A stretch of DNA of 50,329 bases. It comes from DASYHS01 sp035998295 (GTDB lineage Bacteria; Pseudomonadota; Alphaproteobacteria; Azospirillales; Azospirillaceae). Numbering within the stretch: the stretch's first letter is position 1; every line of letters starts with the position of its first letter. Both the position numbers and the translations under genes were made by a program. The notes under the pieces were generated by a model that saw only the letters and a program-made list of their open reading frames with translations, was not told where the DNA came from and did no database searches. Location: assembly GCF_035998295.1 (NCBI RefSeq), contig NZ_DASYHS010000040.1, positions 1 through 50,329 on the forward strand, in the 5' to 3' direction. Positions 1 to 8,970 of this stretch are shown here, piece after piece.

Positions 1-215
1 CCGACCATGAAGGCGAGTTCGAAGCCTTCCTTGGACACGGCATCGGGCGAGGTGCGCGACAGGAGCCCCAGCATGAAGCCCGTCCCCAGGTCGAAGGCGA
101 CGTAGTCCGGTACGGCGAACACGGGCTCGCGCCCGAGGAGCCTGGAATAGAAGGCGGCGCTTTGCGTCGGGTTTTCCACGTAGAGGATCAGCAGGTTCGG
201 CATTCGATGGTCCAT
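1..215 (-). CDS. VOC (glyoxalase/bleomycin-resistance fold) family protein, 3' part cut by window edge
   Basis: The visible 71 codons read MDHRMPNLLILYVENP and continue with a beta-alpha-beta pattern (ENPTQSAAFYSRLLGREPVF, then FDLGTGFMLGLLSR). This is typical of the first half of a vicinal-oxygen-chelate module. The ATG at 215 is preferred over the in-frame ATG at 203 because GGGAG lies 7 nt upstream of it. The C-terminal half is outside the window, so metal ligands and substrate cannot be assigned. It lies 63 nt downstream of the YafY-type regulator on the same strand. Such regulator/VOC pairs are common, which suggests co-transcription or regulation by that protein. Confidence 0.8.
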   Translation of the reverse strand, partial: MDHRMPNLLILYVENPTQSAAFYSRLLGREPVFAVPDYVAFDLGTGFMLGLLSRTSPDAVSKEGFELAFMV

Positions 216-278
216 GGTCCGTCTCCCTTGTTGCCGGACCAGCCTAGGCGGCGCTGCTGCCAGAAAGCGGCAGCAGCC

Positions 279-968
279 TCACATCTCCGCGCCGTGCCCG
301 TCCTTGCGGCGCCATTCCTTCAGGAGTGCGGCGCGGCGCCGCGGGTAGCGTTCGCCGGTCTCGGAGAGTTCGATCAGGCGGTCGGTCCGGAAATGACGGA
401 AATCCTGCCTCGCTTCGCACCAGGCGGCGAGAAGGCGCGTCCGGTCGAAGAAGGCGAGGGCGAAGGGCCAGACGACGCGCTCCGACACGGCGGCGTTGGC
501 GTCGCCGTAGACGATCCGCAGCTTCCGCTCCCTTCGGATCGCCTTGCGGACGGCCGCGAGGTCGATGCTCTCCGCCGTCGGCGGGCGGGGCCCGACGAGG
601 AGGGTGCTGCCCTCCAGGTCGTCGCGCAGGTCGTCCGGCAGCACGGCGGCGATCTTGGCCAGCGCGTCCAGCGCCGCCGCCGACAGGGCATGGTCGGGTT
701 GCTTCGCCACCCAGCGCGACCCGAGCACGATCGCCTGGATCTCCTCGTCCGTGAACATCAGCGGCGGCAGCACGAAGCCCGGGCGCAGCACGTAGCCCAG
801 TCCGGCCTCGCCGTCGACCGGCGCGCCCATGCCCTGCAGCGTCGCCACGTCCCGGTAGATCGTGCGCAGGCTGACGCCCAGTTCGCCCGCCAGCGTCCGG
901 CCGCTCACCGGAAGGCGGTGACGGCGGAGAACCTGGATCAGGTCGAGCAGGCGTTGGGATCGTCCCAT
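279..968 (-). CDS. YafY/DeoR-type HTH regulator with WYL domain
   Basis: A 229-residue transcription factor. Residues 1-60 form a winged helix (RLLDLIQVLRRHRLPVSGRT, then SLRTIYRDVATL), the HTH_11/DeoR-like DNA-binding unit of the YafY family. Residues about 130-215 form a WYL-type ligand-sensing domain (RKLRIVYGDANA, RTRLLAAWCEARQDFRHFR). The start ATG has GGAG 8 nt upstream. It sits 37 nt after the outer-membrane efflux gene and 63 nt before the VOC gene on the same strand, so it may be the tail of the efflux operon or head its own unit. The ligand is unknown. Control of the efflux genes or of the VOC gene is inferred from position only. Confidence 0.88.
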   Translation of the reverse strand: MGRSQRLLDLIQVLRRHRLPVSGRTLAGELGVSLRTIYRDVATLQGMGAPVDGEAGLGYVLRPGFVLPPLMFTDEEIQAIVLGSRWVAKQPDHALSAAALDALAKIAAVLPDDLRDDLEGSTLLVGPRPPTAESIDLAAVRKAIRRERKLRIVYGDANAAVSERVVWPFALAFFDRTRLLAAWCEARQDFRHFRTDRLIELSETGERYPRRRAALLKEWRRKDGHGAEM

Positions 969-1005
969 GCGGATGGCTCCGTCTCCAGTTCCCGCCGGCC
1001 GCCGC

Positions 1006-2400
1006 TCACCACCCGCCGCCGAGCGCGCGGTAGAGGCTCACCGCCGCGTTGAGGCGGGCGAGGCGCGTCTGCTCCAGCGTGTCCTCCTGCTGGAACAGGG
1101 TACGCTGCGTCTCCAGCACGGTCAGGAAGCTGACCACGCCCGCGCGGTAGCGCGCCTCCGCCAGCTCGTAGGCGCGGCGGGCGGCTGCGGCGGCGGCGCG
1201 CTGGGCCTCCTCGGTCGCGGCTAGGAACTCGATCGCGGCCAGGGCGTCCTCGACGTCGCGGAACGCCGCGAGCACCGCTCCGCGATAGGCTTGCACCAGT
1301 TCGGCCCGGCGCGCCTCGCTGAAGTCGCGCTGGCCCGCCAGGCGGCCGGCGTCGAAGACCGGCGCGACCAGGCCGGAGGCGAGGTTGGCCAGCAGGCCGG
1401 CGGGGGAGAAGAGCTCGGACAGGGCGTCGCTCGCGAAGCCGGTGCTGCCGGTCAGCCGGATCGAGGGCAGCATCGCCGCGCGCGCGGCGCCGACATCGGC
1501 GCTCGCGGCCGCCAGCGCCGCCTCCCTGCTGCGCAGGTCCGGCCGGCGCTCGAGCAGGTCGGCGGGCAGGTCGGCGGCGACGCGCGGCAGCTCGACGGTG
1601 GCGAGCGTCGAGGCCTCGATCCGCAGGTCGCCCGGAGGCCGGCCCAGCAGGGTGGCGAGCGCGTTCCGGGTCTCCGCGCGCCGCTGTTCGAGCTGCGGCA
1701 GCGTGGCGCGCAGCGCCGCGACGGCGGCGCGCTGCTGGGCCAGCTCGAGCGCCGAGGCGACGCCCAGCGCCTCCTGCTGCTCCACCAGCGCCAGGACGCG
1801 CTCGGCCGTGGCGAGGATGCGGCGGGTCCGCTCGATGCGGTCGCCCAGCGACAGGTACTGGAAATAGGCCGTCGCGACCTCCGCCGACAGGCTGAGCGCC
1901 ACCGCCTCGCGGTCGTACTCGCTGGCGATCCGCTCGGCCAGGGCGGCTTCGGCGCCGAGGCGGTTGCGTCCCCAGAGATCGACCTCGTAGCTCGCGTCGA
2001 AGGTGCCGCGGAAGCTGTCGGTCGTCCGGTTGCCGCCCTCGCCGCGCCAGCTCCGCGATCCCGACCCGGCCCCCTCGACGCTCGGGTAGAGGTCGGCGCC
2101 GGCGACGCGGACCAGGGCGGACGCCTGGGCGATGCGGTACGCGGCGGCCGCCAGGTCCGGGTTGGCGCCGTACGCCGCGGCGACGAGGCGGCTCAGCTCC
2201 CGCGAGCCGAAGCTGTCCCACCAGTCGGCGCCTTCGGCCGCGGCGGGCCCCGGCTGCCCGGCCGGGCGGCTCCAGTTGGCCGGGACCGGGACGTCGGGCC
2301 GCTCGGCCGCCGGCAGCGCGGCGCAGCCGGCGAGCAGGAGCGCGAGCAGGAGTCCGGGCAGGGCCGCGGGGACGCGCGGGCGGGACGGCTGCCGGGCCAT
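1006..2400 (-). CDS. RND efflux outer-membrane factor lipoprotein (NodT/OprM family)
   Basis: The outer-membrane channel of the tripartite pump, about 464 residues. The N-terminus is a lipoprotein signal: basic residues, a Leu-rich core and the lipobox LLAGC. The mature part has the two TolC/OEP repeats (ANPDLAAAAYRIAQASALVR; RPDLRSREAALAAASADVGA), the usual NodT family signatures. The start chosen is the ATG at 2400 (MARQPSRPR), with GGGAAG upstream and a signal peptide of normal length. An upstream ATG at 2427 overlaps the pump stop codon as ATGA but has no clear ribosome site and would add a long n-region; it remains possible. Third gene of the efflux operon. Confidence 0.92.
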   Translation of the reverse strand: MARQPSRPRVPAALPGLLLALLLAGCAALPAAERPDVPVPANWSRPAGQPGPAAAEGADWWDSFGSRELSRLVAAAYGANPDLAAAAYRIAQASALVRVAGADLYPSVEGAGSGSRSWRGEGGNRTTDSFRGTFDASYEVDLWGRNRLGAEAALAERIASEYDREAVALSLSAEVATAYFQYLSLGDRIERTRRILATAERVLALVEQQEALGVASALELAQQRAAVAALRATLPQLEQRRAETRNALATLLGRPPGDLRIEASTLATVELPRVAADLPADLLERRPDLRSREAALAAASADVGAARAAMLPSIRLTGSTGFASDALSELFSPAGLLANLASGLVAPVFDAGRLAGQRDFSEARRAELVQAYRGAVLAAFRDVEDALAAIEFLAATEEAQRAAAAAARRAYELAEARYRAGVVSFLTVLETQRTLFQQEDTLEQTRLARLNAAVSLYRALGGGW

Positions 2401-2423
2401 GGGGAGGCTTCCCTGCGCAGGGG

Positions 2424-5400
2424 TCATTCGGCCGCCGCCGCCCGTGGGCCGTCGGGCGGATCGTTGGCGATCCGCGGGCGCCCTTCGGCCTCGCCGAGCT
2501 CGCGGTCGAGCCGGCGTTCCTCGGCCGCGCGCGGCTTCGACAGCCCGGCGAGCAGCAGGAAGGCGACCGGGGTCAGGAACAGGGTGAACAGCGTCGAGAT
2601 GCCGAGGCCGCCGACGACGATCCAGCCGAGCGCCTCGCGCGCCTCGGCCCCGGCCCCGCTGGCGAGCACGAGCGGCAGGCCGCCGAGCACGGTCGAGATC
2701 ATCGTCATCAGCACCGGCCGCAGGCGGACCAGGGCCGCCTCGCGGATCGCGTCGTGCACCCGGTATCCCTCATCGCGGAGCTGGTTGGCGAACTCGACGA
2801 TCAGGATGCCGTTCTTCGCCATCAGCCCGACCAGCATCACGAGGCCGATCTGGCTGTAGATGTTGAGCGAGCCGCCCGAGAGCCAGATCGCCAGCACGGC
2901 CGCGGCCAGCCCGAACGGCACCGTCAGCACGATGACCACGGCGCTGACGAAGCTCTCGAACTGGGCGGCCAGCACCAGCAGGACGACCAGGATCGCGAAG
3001 GCGAAGGTCCAGGCCATGCTGCCCGACGTCTCCTCCAGCGTCGCCGCCTCGCCTGTCAGCAGCAGGCCGATGTCGGGCGGAAGGACCTCGTCGGCGAGCG
3101 CCCTGACGTCCTCGACCGCCTGGCCCATCGCGTAGCCGTCGGCCAAGCCGGCGGTCACCGGCATGGCCCGCAGCTGAGCCTCGCGCTCCAGCTCGGAGGC
3201 CACCGCGACTTCCTCCAGGGTCACCAGCGAGGACAGCGGGAGCACCCGGCCGTCGTTCGTCGTCACGTACAGGTTCTCGATGTCGCCGGGATCGTCGACG
3301 GTCCCGGCCGGCGCCTCGAGGAGAATCGGGATGATGTCGCTTCCGGCGCGCAGCTCGGCGACGTCGCGGCTGCCCATCATGATCTGCAGGGTCGCGGAGA
3401 TGTCGGCCACCGCGATGCCGAGGTCGGCCGCCCGCTCGCGGTCGATGCGGACCGAGATCTGGGGCTGGGTCGTCTCGTAGCCGAGGCGGGGCGAGTCCAG
3501 TTGCGGCAGCCTCTCCTGCATCGCCACGATCAGCTCTTCCGCCGCCTGCTGGAGCCGGCCGTAGTCCGATCCCGTCAGCGCGAACTGCAGGCCGGAACCG
3601 CCGCCCCGGATGCCCAGGCTGTTGCCGCCGAAGATCATGACCCGGGCGCCGGGCATGGCCGAGAACTGGTCCGTCAACTCGCGCACGATCTCCTGCTGGC
3701 TGCGCGCGCGCTCATGCCAGGGGGCCAGCGTGACGATGAAGAAGCCGGAATTCGCCGAACCGCCCGAGCCCGCGATCGCGAAGGAGCGCACGGCCTCGCC
3801 GGAGGCCAGGAGCGGGGCCACGATCTCCTCGATCTCCAGCATCTGGCGGTTGGTGTAGTCGAGGTTGACCCCTTCGGGCGCCGAGACGCGGATCAGGACC
3901 GAGCCGCGGTCCTCCGCCGGCGTCAGCTCCTGGGGCAGGCTGCGCAAGGTGCCGGCGGCCAGGACGGCGAAGCCGACGGCCAGCGCCAGCGCCACCAGCG
4001 GCGCCCCCAGCGCCGCGTCGAGCAGCACGCGGTACAGCCGCTGGCCGACCCCCTCCCGCGCGGGCTCGCCCGGCCCCGCCGCGTGGCCCCCGGTTCCGCC
4101 GCCGACGAGGCGCGAAGCCAGCATCGGGCACAGCGTCAGGGCGACGAAGGAGGAGAGCAGGACCGCGACCGCCAGGACGTATCCGAATTCCGTGAACAGC
4201 CGGCCCGCCGTGCCCGGCAGGAACGAGATCGGGACGAACACCGACGCCAGCGTCGCCGTCGTGGCGATGACGGCGAAGAAGACCTGGCGGGTTCCGAGCA
4301 CGGCGGCCGCGCGCGGCCCGATGCCCTCGGCGCGGCGCCGCTCGATGTTCTCGAGCACGACGATGGCGTCGTCGACCACCATGCCCGTCGCCAGAACCAG
4401 CGCCAGCAGGGTCAGGATGTTGATCGAGAAGCCGGCCAGCCAGATCGCGGCGACGGTCCCGATCAGCGCCACCGGCACCGTGACGGCGGGGATCAGGGTC
4501 GTGCGCCAGGACCGCAGGAAGGCGAAGATGATCGCGACGACGATCGCGGTCGAGAGCAGCAGCGTCAGCGCCACCTCGCGCACCGACCCCTCGATGAAGG
4601 TCGCGTCGTCGGAGGTGACGACGATCCGGACGTCGTCGGGCAGCGTGCGTTCGAGCGTCGCGACCGCGGCGCGCACGTCCGCGGAGATCGACAGCGTGTT
4701 GGACTGGGCCTGGCGGATGATGCCGAGCCCGACGCCGTTGCGCCCGTCGAAGCGGATGGAGGATTGCGGGACCGCCGGTCCCGAGATCACGGTCGCTATG
4801 TCGGAAAGGCGCGTGGTCGGGCCGATGGCGAGCCGTGCCACCTCCTCGGCCGAGGTCACCCGCGCGTCGGCGCGCAGGATCAGTTCCTGGTTGCGCGTCG
4901 ACAGCGTGCCCGCCGGGGCGTCGGACGCCGCGTCGCGCAGCGCGTCGCGGACGTCGGTCGCGGAGATCCCGCGGCTCGCCAGCGCCACCGGGTCGACGAC
5001 GACGCGGATCACCTGCTGGCGCAGGCCGTAGGTCTGCACGTCCGCCACGCCCCCGACCGCGGCGATCCGGTCCACGACCTGCTCCTCGACGAGGTCCGTC
5101 AGGTCCTCGATCGGGCGCGTGGCGGAGGTGACGGCGAGGCGCATCACCGCCTGGGCGTCGGCGTCGGCCTTGACGACGATCGGGTCCTCGGCGTCCTCGG
5201 GCAGCCGGCCGGCGATCCGGGCGACGGCGTCGCGGACGTCGTTCGCCGCGGCCTGCAGGTCGATGGACGGGTCGAACTGGATCCTGACCCGGCTCTCGCC
5301 GTAGCTGCTCGACGAGGAGATCGACGTGGCCCCCGGCACGCGCGCGGCCGCCCCCTCGACGACGCTGGTGACCTGGACGTCCATGGTTTCCGGCGCCGCC

Positions 5401-5573
5401 CCGGCGTAGTCCGTGCGGACCGTGATCACCGGCCGGTCCACGTTGGGCAGCTCGCGGACCTCGACGCCCAGGATCGCCGCGGCGCCGGCGACGACGATCA
5501 GCAGGCTGAGGACGATCGCGAGGACGGGGCGGCGGACGCACAGGGAGGCGATGTCGCTGGACGGTGTCTGCAT
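2424..5573 (-). CDS. RND multidrug efflux transporter permease subunit (AcrB/MdtB-like, HAE1)
   Basis: A 1049-residue inner-membrane proton/drug antiporter, the normal length for HAE1 pumps. It begins with a cytoplasmic end and TM1 (RRPVLAIVLSLLIVVAG), followed by a large porter domain. The TM4 motif GMVVDDAIVVLENIERR carries the paired aspartates of the proton relay, and GLMAKNGILIVEFANQLRD carries the TM10 lysine, so the relay looks intact. The C-terminal tail after TM12 is charged. The ATG has GAGG 8 nt upstream and starts 9 nt after the adaptor stop. The stop overlaps an alternative ATG of the outer-membrane gene. Substrates cannot be deduced from sequence. Confidence 0.96.
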   Translation of the reverse strand: MQTPSSDIASLCVRRPVLAIVLSLLIVVAGAAAILGVEVRELPNVDRPVITVRTDYAGAAPETMDVQVTSVVEGAAARVPGATSISSSSSYGESRVRIQFDPSIDLQAAANDVRDAVARIAGRLPEDAEDPIVVKADADAQAVMRLAVTSATRPIEDLTDLVEEQVVDRIAAVGGVADVQTYGLRQQVIRVVVDPVALASRGISATDVRDALRDAASDAPAGTLSTRNQELILRADARVTSAEEVARLAIGPTTRLSDIATVISGPAVPQSSIRFDGRNGVGLGIIRQAQSNTLSISADVRAAVATLERTLPDDVRIVVTSDDATFIEGSVREVALTLLLSTAIVVAIIFAFLRSWRTTLIPAVTVPVALIGTVAAIWLAGFSINILTLLALVLATGMVVDDAIVVLENIERRRAEGIGPRAAAVLGTRQVFFAVIATTATLASVFVPISFLPGTAGRLFTEFGYVLAVAVLLSSFVALTLCPMLASRLVGGGTGGHAAGPGEPAREGVGQRLYRVLLDAALGAPLVALALAVGFAVLAAGTLRSLPQELTPAEDRGSVLIRVSAPEGVNLDYTNRQMLEIEEIVAPLLASGEAVRSFAIAGSGGSANSGFFIVTLAPWHERARSQQEIVRELTDQFSAMPGARVMIFGGNSLGIRGGGSGLQFALTGSDYGRLQQAAEELIVAMQERLPQLDSPRLGYETTQPQISVRIDRERAADLGIAVADISATLQIMMGSRDVAELRAGSDIIPILLEAPAGTVDDPGDIENLYVTTNDGRVLPLSSLVTLEEVAVASELEREAQLRAMPVTAGLADGYAMGQAVEDVRALADEVLPPDIGLLLTGEAATLEETSGSMAWTFAFAILVVLLVLAAQFESFVSAVVIVLTVPFGLAAAVLAIWLSGGSLNIYSQIGLVMLVGLMAKNGILIVEFANQLRDEGYRVHDAIREAALVRLRPVLMTMISTVLGGLPLVLASGAGAEAREALGWIVVGGLGISTLFTLFLTPVAFLLLAGLSKPRAAEERRLDRELGEAEGRPRIANDPPDGPRAAAAE

Positions 5574-5582
5574 CTCGGCGCC

Positions 5583-6743
5583 TCAGCTGCTCGGGCGGGC
5601 GGCCCGCCCTGCATCGGCTCCGGCATCGGCCCCGGCATCGGCCCCGGCTGGCGGACCCGCCCCCGGGCGGGCCGCGCCCGCGGGCGCCACGGCCGCGCCG
5701 TCGCGCATCCTCTGCACGCCCTCGACGACGACGCGCTCGCCCGCGGCAAGGTCGCCCTCGACCAGGGTCGTCCCGTCATGGCGCTCGATGATCGTCACCG
5801 GAACCCTCCCGGCCGTGCCATCCGACACCCTCCACACGAACGAGCCCCTATTGTCCCACTGTATCGCCAGTTCGGGAACCGCCGGGTACTCCAGCCCCGC
5901 GAATTCCAGCGTCACCGCGAACGCCATGCCGGGACGCAGGCGGTCGTCGGGGTTGGGTATCCTGGCCCGGACCGTCAACGTACGCGTCGCGGCGCCGACC
6001 CGGCTGTCCACGGCATGGACCACGCCGCCGAAGCGCTCGTTCGCGAAGGCGGCCGTGGTGGCGGCGACGGGCTGGCCCGGCGCGATCCGGCCGGCGTAGC
6101 GTTCGGGAAGCTCGAAGGTCACGAGGACCGAGGAGCGGTCGTCCAGCGTCGTCAGGGGCGAGGACGCGGTCACCTGGGCGCCGATCTCGGCATCGGTCAG
6201 GCCGACCACGCCGGCGAACGGCGCCCGCACGACGCGGCGGGTCAGCGCCAGCTCGGCGGCGGCGAGCCGGTTGCGCGCCGTCACGAGCGCCGAGCGCGCG
6301 GTGTCGAGCTCGATCGCGGAAGCCGCACCCGAGGGGCGGAGCTGCTCGAAACGGTCCAGCGAGCGCTCGGCGTTGGCCAGCTCGCTGCGGGCCAGGTCCA
6401 CGGCGAGGCGCTGGTCCTCCTCGTCGAGGCGCACCAGCACGGAGCCGGCCTCGACCCGGTCGCCCGGGGAGAACAGGATCTCCCGCACGGTGCCGGCGGC
6501 CTCGGGATGCAGCGTGACCGCCTGCACCGCCTGCCCGGTCCCGACCGCGCGGATGCGGGTCTCGGCCGTTCCGGCCGCCACGGGCGCCAGGACCACGGGC
6601 GCGGGGCCGCCCCCGCCGCGCCCGGGCGCGACCGCGCCCGCCGCGCCGACGGTCGGGTCCTCGGACCCGGGCCAGGCGAACCAGGCCGCCGTCCCGGCCA
6701 GGGCCAGGACGGCGATCACGACGATCTGCTTCAGGACGGTCAT
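5583..6743 (-). CDS. RND efflux periplasmic adaptor (membrane fusion protein)
   Basis: A 386-residue adaptor linking the pump to the outer-membrane channel. An N-terminal anchor (VVIAVLALAGTAAWFAW) is followed by a barrel-sandwich/lipoyl half (ILFSPGDRVEAGSVLVRLDE), an alpha-hairpin rich in Arg/Leu/Ala, the second lipoyl half (VRAPFAGVVGLTDAEIGAQV) and beta-barrel and membrane-proximal domains. The C-terminus ends in an Ala/Gly/Asp tail with tandem GADA units that is not part of the fold. AGGA lies 8 nt upstream of the ATG. This is the first gene of the operon, so the promoter should lie in the 6744-7069 divergent intergenic region. Confidence 0.95.
   Translation of the reverse strand: MTVLKQIVVIAVLALAGTAAWFAWPGSEDPTVGAAGAVAPGRGGGGPAPVVLAPVAAGTAETRIRAVGTGQAVQAVTLHPEAAGTVREILFSPGDRVEAGSVLVRLDEEDQRLAVDLARSELANAERSLDRFEQLRPSGAASAIELDTARSALVTARNRLAAAELALTRRVVRAPFAGVVGLTDAEIGAQVTASSPLTTLDDRSSVLVTFELPERYAGRIAPGQPVAATTAAFANERFGGVVHAVDSRVGAATRTLTVRARIPNPDDRLRPGMAFAVTLEFAGLEYPAVPELAIQWDNRGSFVWRVSDGTAGRVPVTIIERHDGTTLVEGDLAAGERVVVEGVQRMRDGAAVAPAGAARPGAGPPAGADAGADAGADAGRAARPSS
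5611..5646 (-). repeat. 12-bp in-frame tandem repeat (three copies)
   Basis: Three consecutive 12-base units (GCATCGGCTCCG, then GCATCGGCCCCG twice) lie in the 3' end of the adaptor gene and encode repeated Gly-Ala-Asp-Ala. Because the unit is a multiple of three, copy-number change would alter only tail length. Confidence 0.85.
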
Positions 6744-7069
6744 CCCCGTTTCCTGCGTACCCCATGCCGGGCCCCGCGCCGGAGGCCGGTCGGAACCATC
6801 ATATGAGCCGTCCTCGTCTTCCGGGCGAGGCCCGGTCCGCCATTCTTTCAGACGGTTGCCGGAAAAGCCTCGGAAACCAACTGTTTTCTACATATCTGGA
6901 GGAGCCGGCCGGCGCGTTCGAACCCGGTCCGCGTCCGCCGCGGAAGAAGTAGAACCGCGGAAAGTGCCGATAGCATGGCCGCGAGGCCGGTCCGGCGGCG
7001 GATGGCGTGGATGTTTGACAAGTGCCCGCCTTCGGCGGACCTTACGACCGGAGCTTCGGAGACTTGGGC
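6744..7069. promoter_or_regulatory. Divergent intergenic region between efflux operon and KaiC-like gene
   Basis: This 326-nt stretch has no convincing gene. It must hold the promoter of the leftward efflux operon and that of the rightward KaiC-like gene. A relatively A/T-rich patch around 6868-6900 (including CTGTTTTCTACATATCT) is the best promoter candidate. No confident -35/-10 pair or operator could be assigned. Short open frames here lack codon bias and ribosome sites. Confidence 0.45.
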
Positions 7070-8530
7070 ATGGTGGACGCGTTGGAGCGGGTTACGACGG
7101 GGATCGAAGGGCTCGACCTGATCCTGGGGGGAGGTTTCGTCCGCGGCGGTGCCTACGTCATCCAGGGGCGTCCCGGCACGGGCAAGACGATCCTCACCAA
7201 CCAGGTCTGCTTCCATCACGTGCGCCGGGGCGGGCGGGTCCTCTACGTCACCCTGCTGGCCGAGAGCCACACCCACATGTTCCAGAACCTCGGCACGCTG
7301 GAGTATTTCGACAGGAGCGCCATCGGCGACGGCGTCTACTACGTGAATGCCAACCGGGCGCTGTCGGAGGATGGGCTCGACGGCCTGATCGGGCTGCTGC
7401 GGGCCGAAATGAAGCGCCAGCGCGCCTCGCTCCTGGTGCTGGACGGCCTGCTGAACGTCCGCGAGACCGCGGACTCCGACATCGACCTGAAGCGCTGCCT
7501 GCAGGCACTCCAGGGCCAGGCCGAGTTCGTGGGCTGCACCCTCCTGATGCTGACGAGCGCGGGCCTGGACGAGGTCAGCCCGGAACACACCATGGTAGAC
7601 GGCATCATCGGGCTGACCGACGAACTGATGGGGGCGCGGGCGGTCCGGCGCCTGCAGATCCGCAAGCTGCGCGGCAGCGCGCATCTGCGCGGCCTCCACC
7701 AGTTCGACATCACCAGGCGCGGCGTCGTCGTCTTCGCGCGGCTGGAAGCGCAGTACGCGCAGCCGTCCCGCGACGACGCGGCCGACGTCGAAAGGGCGTC
7801 GATCGGCAGCGGGCGCCTGGACGCGATGCTGGGCGGCGGGCTTCCGGCGCGCTCGGCCACCCTGCTGCTCGGCGCGTCCGGCACCGGCAAGACGACTCTC
7901 GGGCTCCAGTTCCTCGGATGCTCGACGCCGGAGGCGCCGGGGCTGCATTTCGGGTTCTACGAGACGCCGGCACGCCTCGCGCTGAAGGCGGCGTCGGTCG
8001 GCGTCGACCTGGACCGCCTGACGCGGTCCGGCGCGCTCGACGTGCTCTGGTTCCCGCCGACCGAGAACCTGCTCGACGAGCTCGGGCACCGCCTGCTCGA
8101 CGCGGTGGAGCGGCGCGGCGCGCGGCGCGTGTTCCTCGACGGGGTCGGCGGCCTCGAGCGCGCGGCGGCCGATCCGGCGCGGCTGATGACCTTCACCACG
8201 GCGCTGCTGAACGAACTGCGGACCCGCGGCGTGACGATGCTCGCGTCGTGGGAGACGCCGCGGCTCTTCGGCGGGGCGGTCGACGCCCCGGTCCCGGAGA
8301 TCTCCAGCATCGTCGAGAACCTGCTTCTGCTCCGGTTCGCGGAGGTCCGGGCGCGGGTCCACCGTTTGCTGGCGATCCTGAAGGTCCGCGACAGCGGCTA
8401 CGATCCGCGCCTGATGGAGTTCACGATCGGCGCCGGGGGCGTCGAGGTCTCCGACACCGGCGAGAGCGCGGAGGCCTTGCTGTCGGGTTATGCCAACCTG
8501 CCGGGACCGTCCGACCCGGCACCACGGTAG
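7070..8530 (+). CDS. KaiC-like double RecA-domain ATPase
   Basis: A 486-residue protein with two tandem KaiC/RadA-type ATPase domains. Each opens with a KaiC signature: TTGIEGLDLILGGGFVRGG (residues 9-27) and SIGSGRLDAMLGGGLPARS (about 244-262). Walker A motifs are GRPGTGKT (33-40) and GASGTGKT (268-275), and Walker B-like strands are LLVLDGL and RVFLDGV. Each lobe keeps one glutamate after the second strand (LLAESH, FYETPAR), where KaiC has the catalytic Glu. No KaiA or KaiB gene is near, so a clock role is unlikely; it is probably a signalling ATPase. The ATG at 7070 has GGAG 8 nt upstream and is preferred to GTG at 7022. A response regulator follows after 11 nt. Confidence 0.88.
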   Translation: MVDALERVTTGIEGLDLILGGGFVRGGAYVIQGRPGTGKTILTNQVCFHHVRRGGRVLYVTLLAESHTHMFQNLGTLEYFDRSAIGDGVYYVNANRALSEDGLDGLIGLLRAEMKRQRASLLVLDGLLNVRETADSDIDLKRCLQALQGQAEFVGCTLLMLTSAGLDEVSPEHTMVDGIIGLTDELMGARAVRRLQIRKLRGSAHLRGLHQFDITRRGVVVFARLEAQYAQPSRDDAADVERASIGSGRLDAMLGGGLPARSATLLLGASGTGKTTLGLQFLGCSTPEAPGLHFGFYETPARLALKAASVGVDLDRLTRSGALDVLWFPPTENLLDELGHRLLDAVERRGARRVFLDGVGGLERAAADPARLMTFTTALLNELRTRGVTMLASWETPRLFGGAVDAPVPEISSIVENLLLLRFAEVRARVHRLLAILKVRDSGYDPRLMEFTIGAGGVEVSDTGESAEALLSGYANLPGPSDPAPR

Positions 8531-8541
8531 CAGGCGTCGTC

Positions 8542-8907
8542 ATGAAGGTGGCCCTGGTGGTAGACGATGAGCCGCTGGTGGCGATGATGGTCGCCAGCGC
8601 CCTCGACGACGCGGGATTCTCGGTGATCGAGGCCTATGACGGCCGCCATGCGCTCGAGATCCTGGGCACCACGAGGATCGACGTCGTGGTGACGGACTAC
8701 ATGATGCCGCGGCTCAACGGCCTCGACCTGGCGCTGGAGATCCGGGCGCGCCAGGGGCGCGACGCCATCCCGGTGGTGCTGACCAGCGCCGTCCCGGGCG
8801 ACGTCGTCCTGCGTCATCCCGGCGTCTTCGCCGCGTTCTTCCAGAAGCCCTACGATCTCGACGAGGTGACGGCCACGCTGAACGCCCTCCTCGACGCCAG
8901 GGCCTGA
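8542..8907 (+). CDS. Single-domain response regulator (CheY-like)
   Basis: A 121-residue receiver domain with no output domain. The acidic pocket is VVDDEP (D8, D9), the phospho-acceptor is D52 in VVVTDYMMP, the Ser/Thr switch lies in VVLTSA, and the conserved lysine is K102 in FFQKPYD. It follows the KaiC-like gene by 11 nt and is probably co-transcribed. Such KaiC-like/receiver pairs suggest that the ATPase output or input passes through phosphorelay, but no histidine kinase is adjacent here, so the phosphodonor is unknown. Confidence 0.9.
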   Translation: MKVALVVDDEPLVAMMVASALDDAGFSVIEAYDGRHALEILGTTRIDVVVTDYMMPRLNGLDLALEIRARQGRDAIPVVLTSAVPGDVVLRHPGVFAAFFQKPYDLDEVTATLNALLDARA

Positions 8908-8970
8908 CCGGACGGACATGGCCGCGCGTTCCGGCTGGCCTCCGGGCCGTCGCAGTGGTAGGTAGCGGGG

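Noticed and set aside
2754..6806. A 1350-codon plus-strand open frame opposite the RND genes
   Set aside because: The composition is Arg/Gly/Asp/His-rich without motifs, and the minus strand encodes complete pump and adaptor proteins.
6764..6952. Small open frame in the efflux/KaiC intergenic region
   Set aside because: No ribosome site, no recognisable motif, and poor codon usage.
7070..8530. Circadian clock KaiC
   Set aside because: No KaiA or KaiB gene is in the window and only one Glu is kept at each catalytic position. The broader KaiC-like ATPase family is the safer call.
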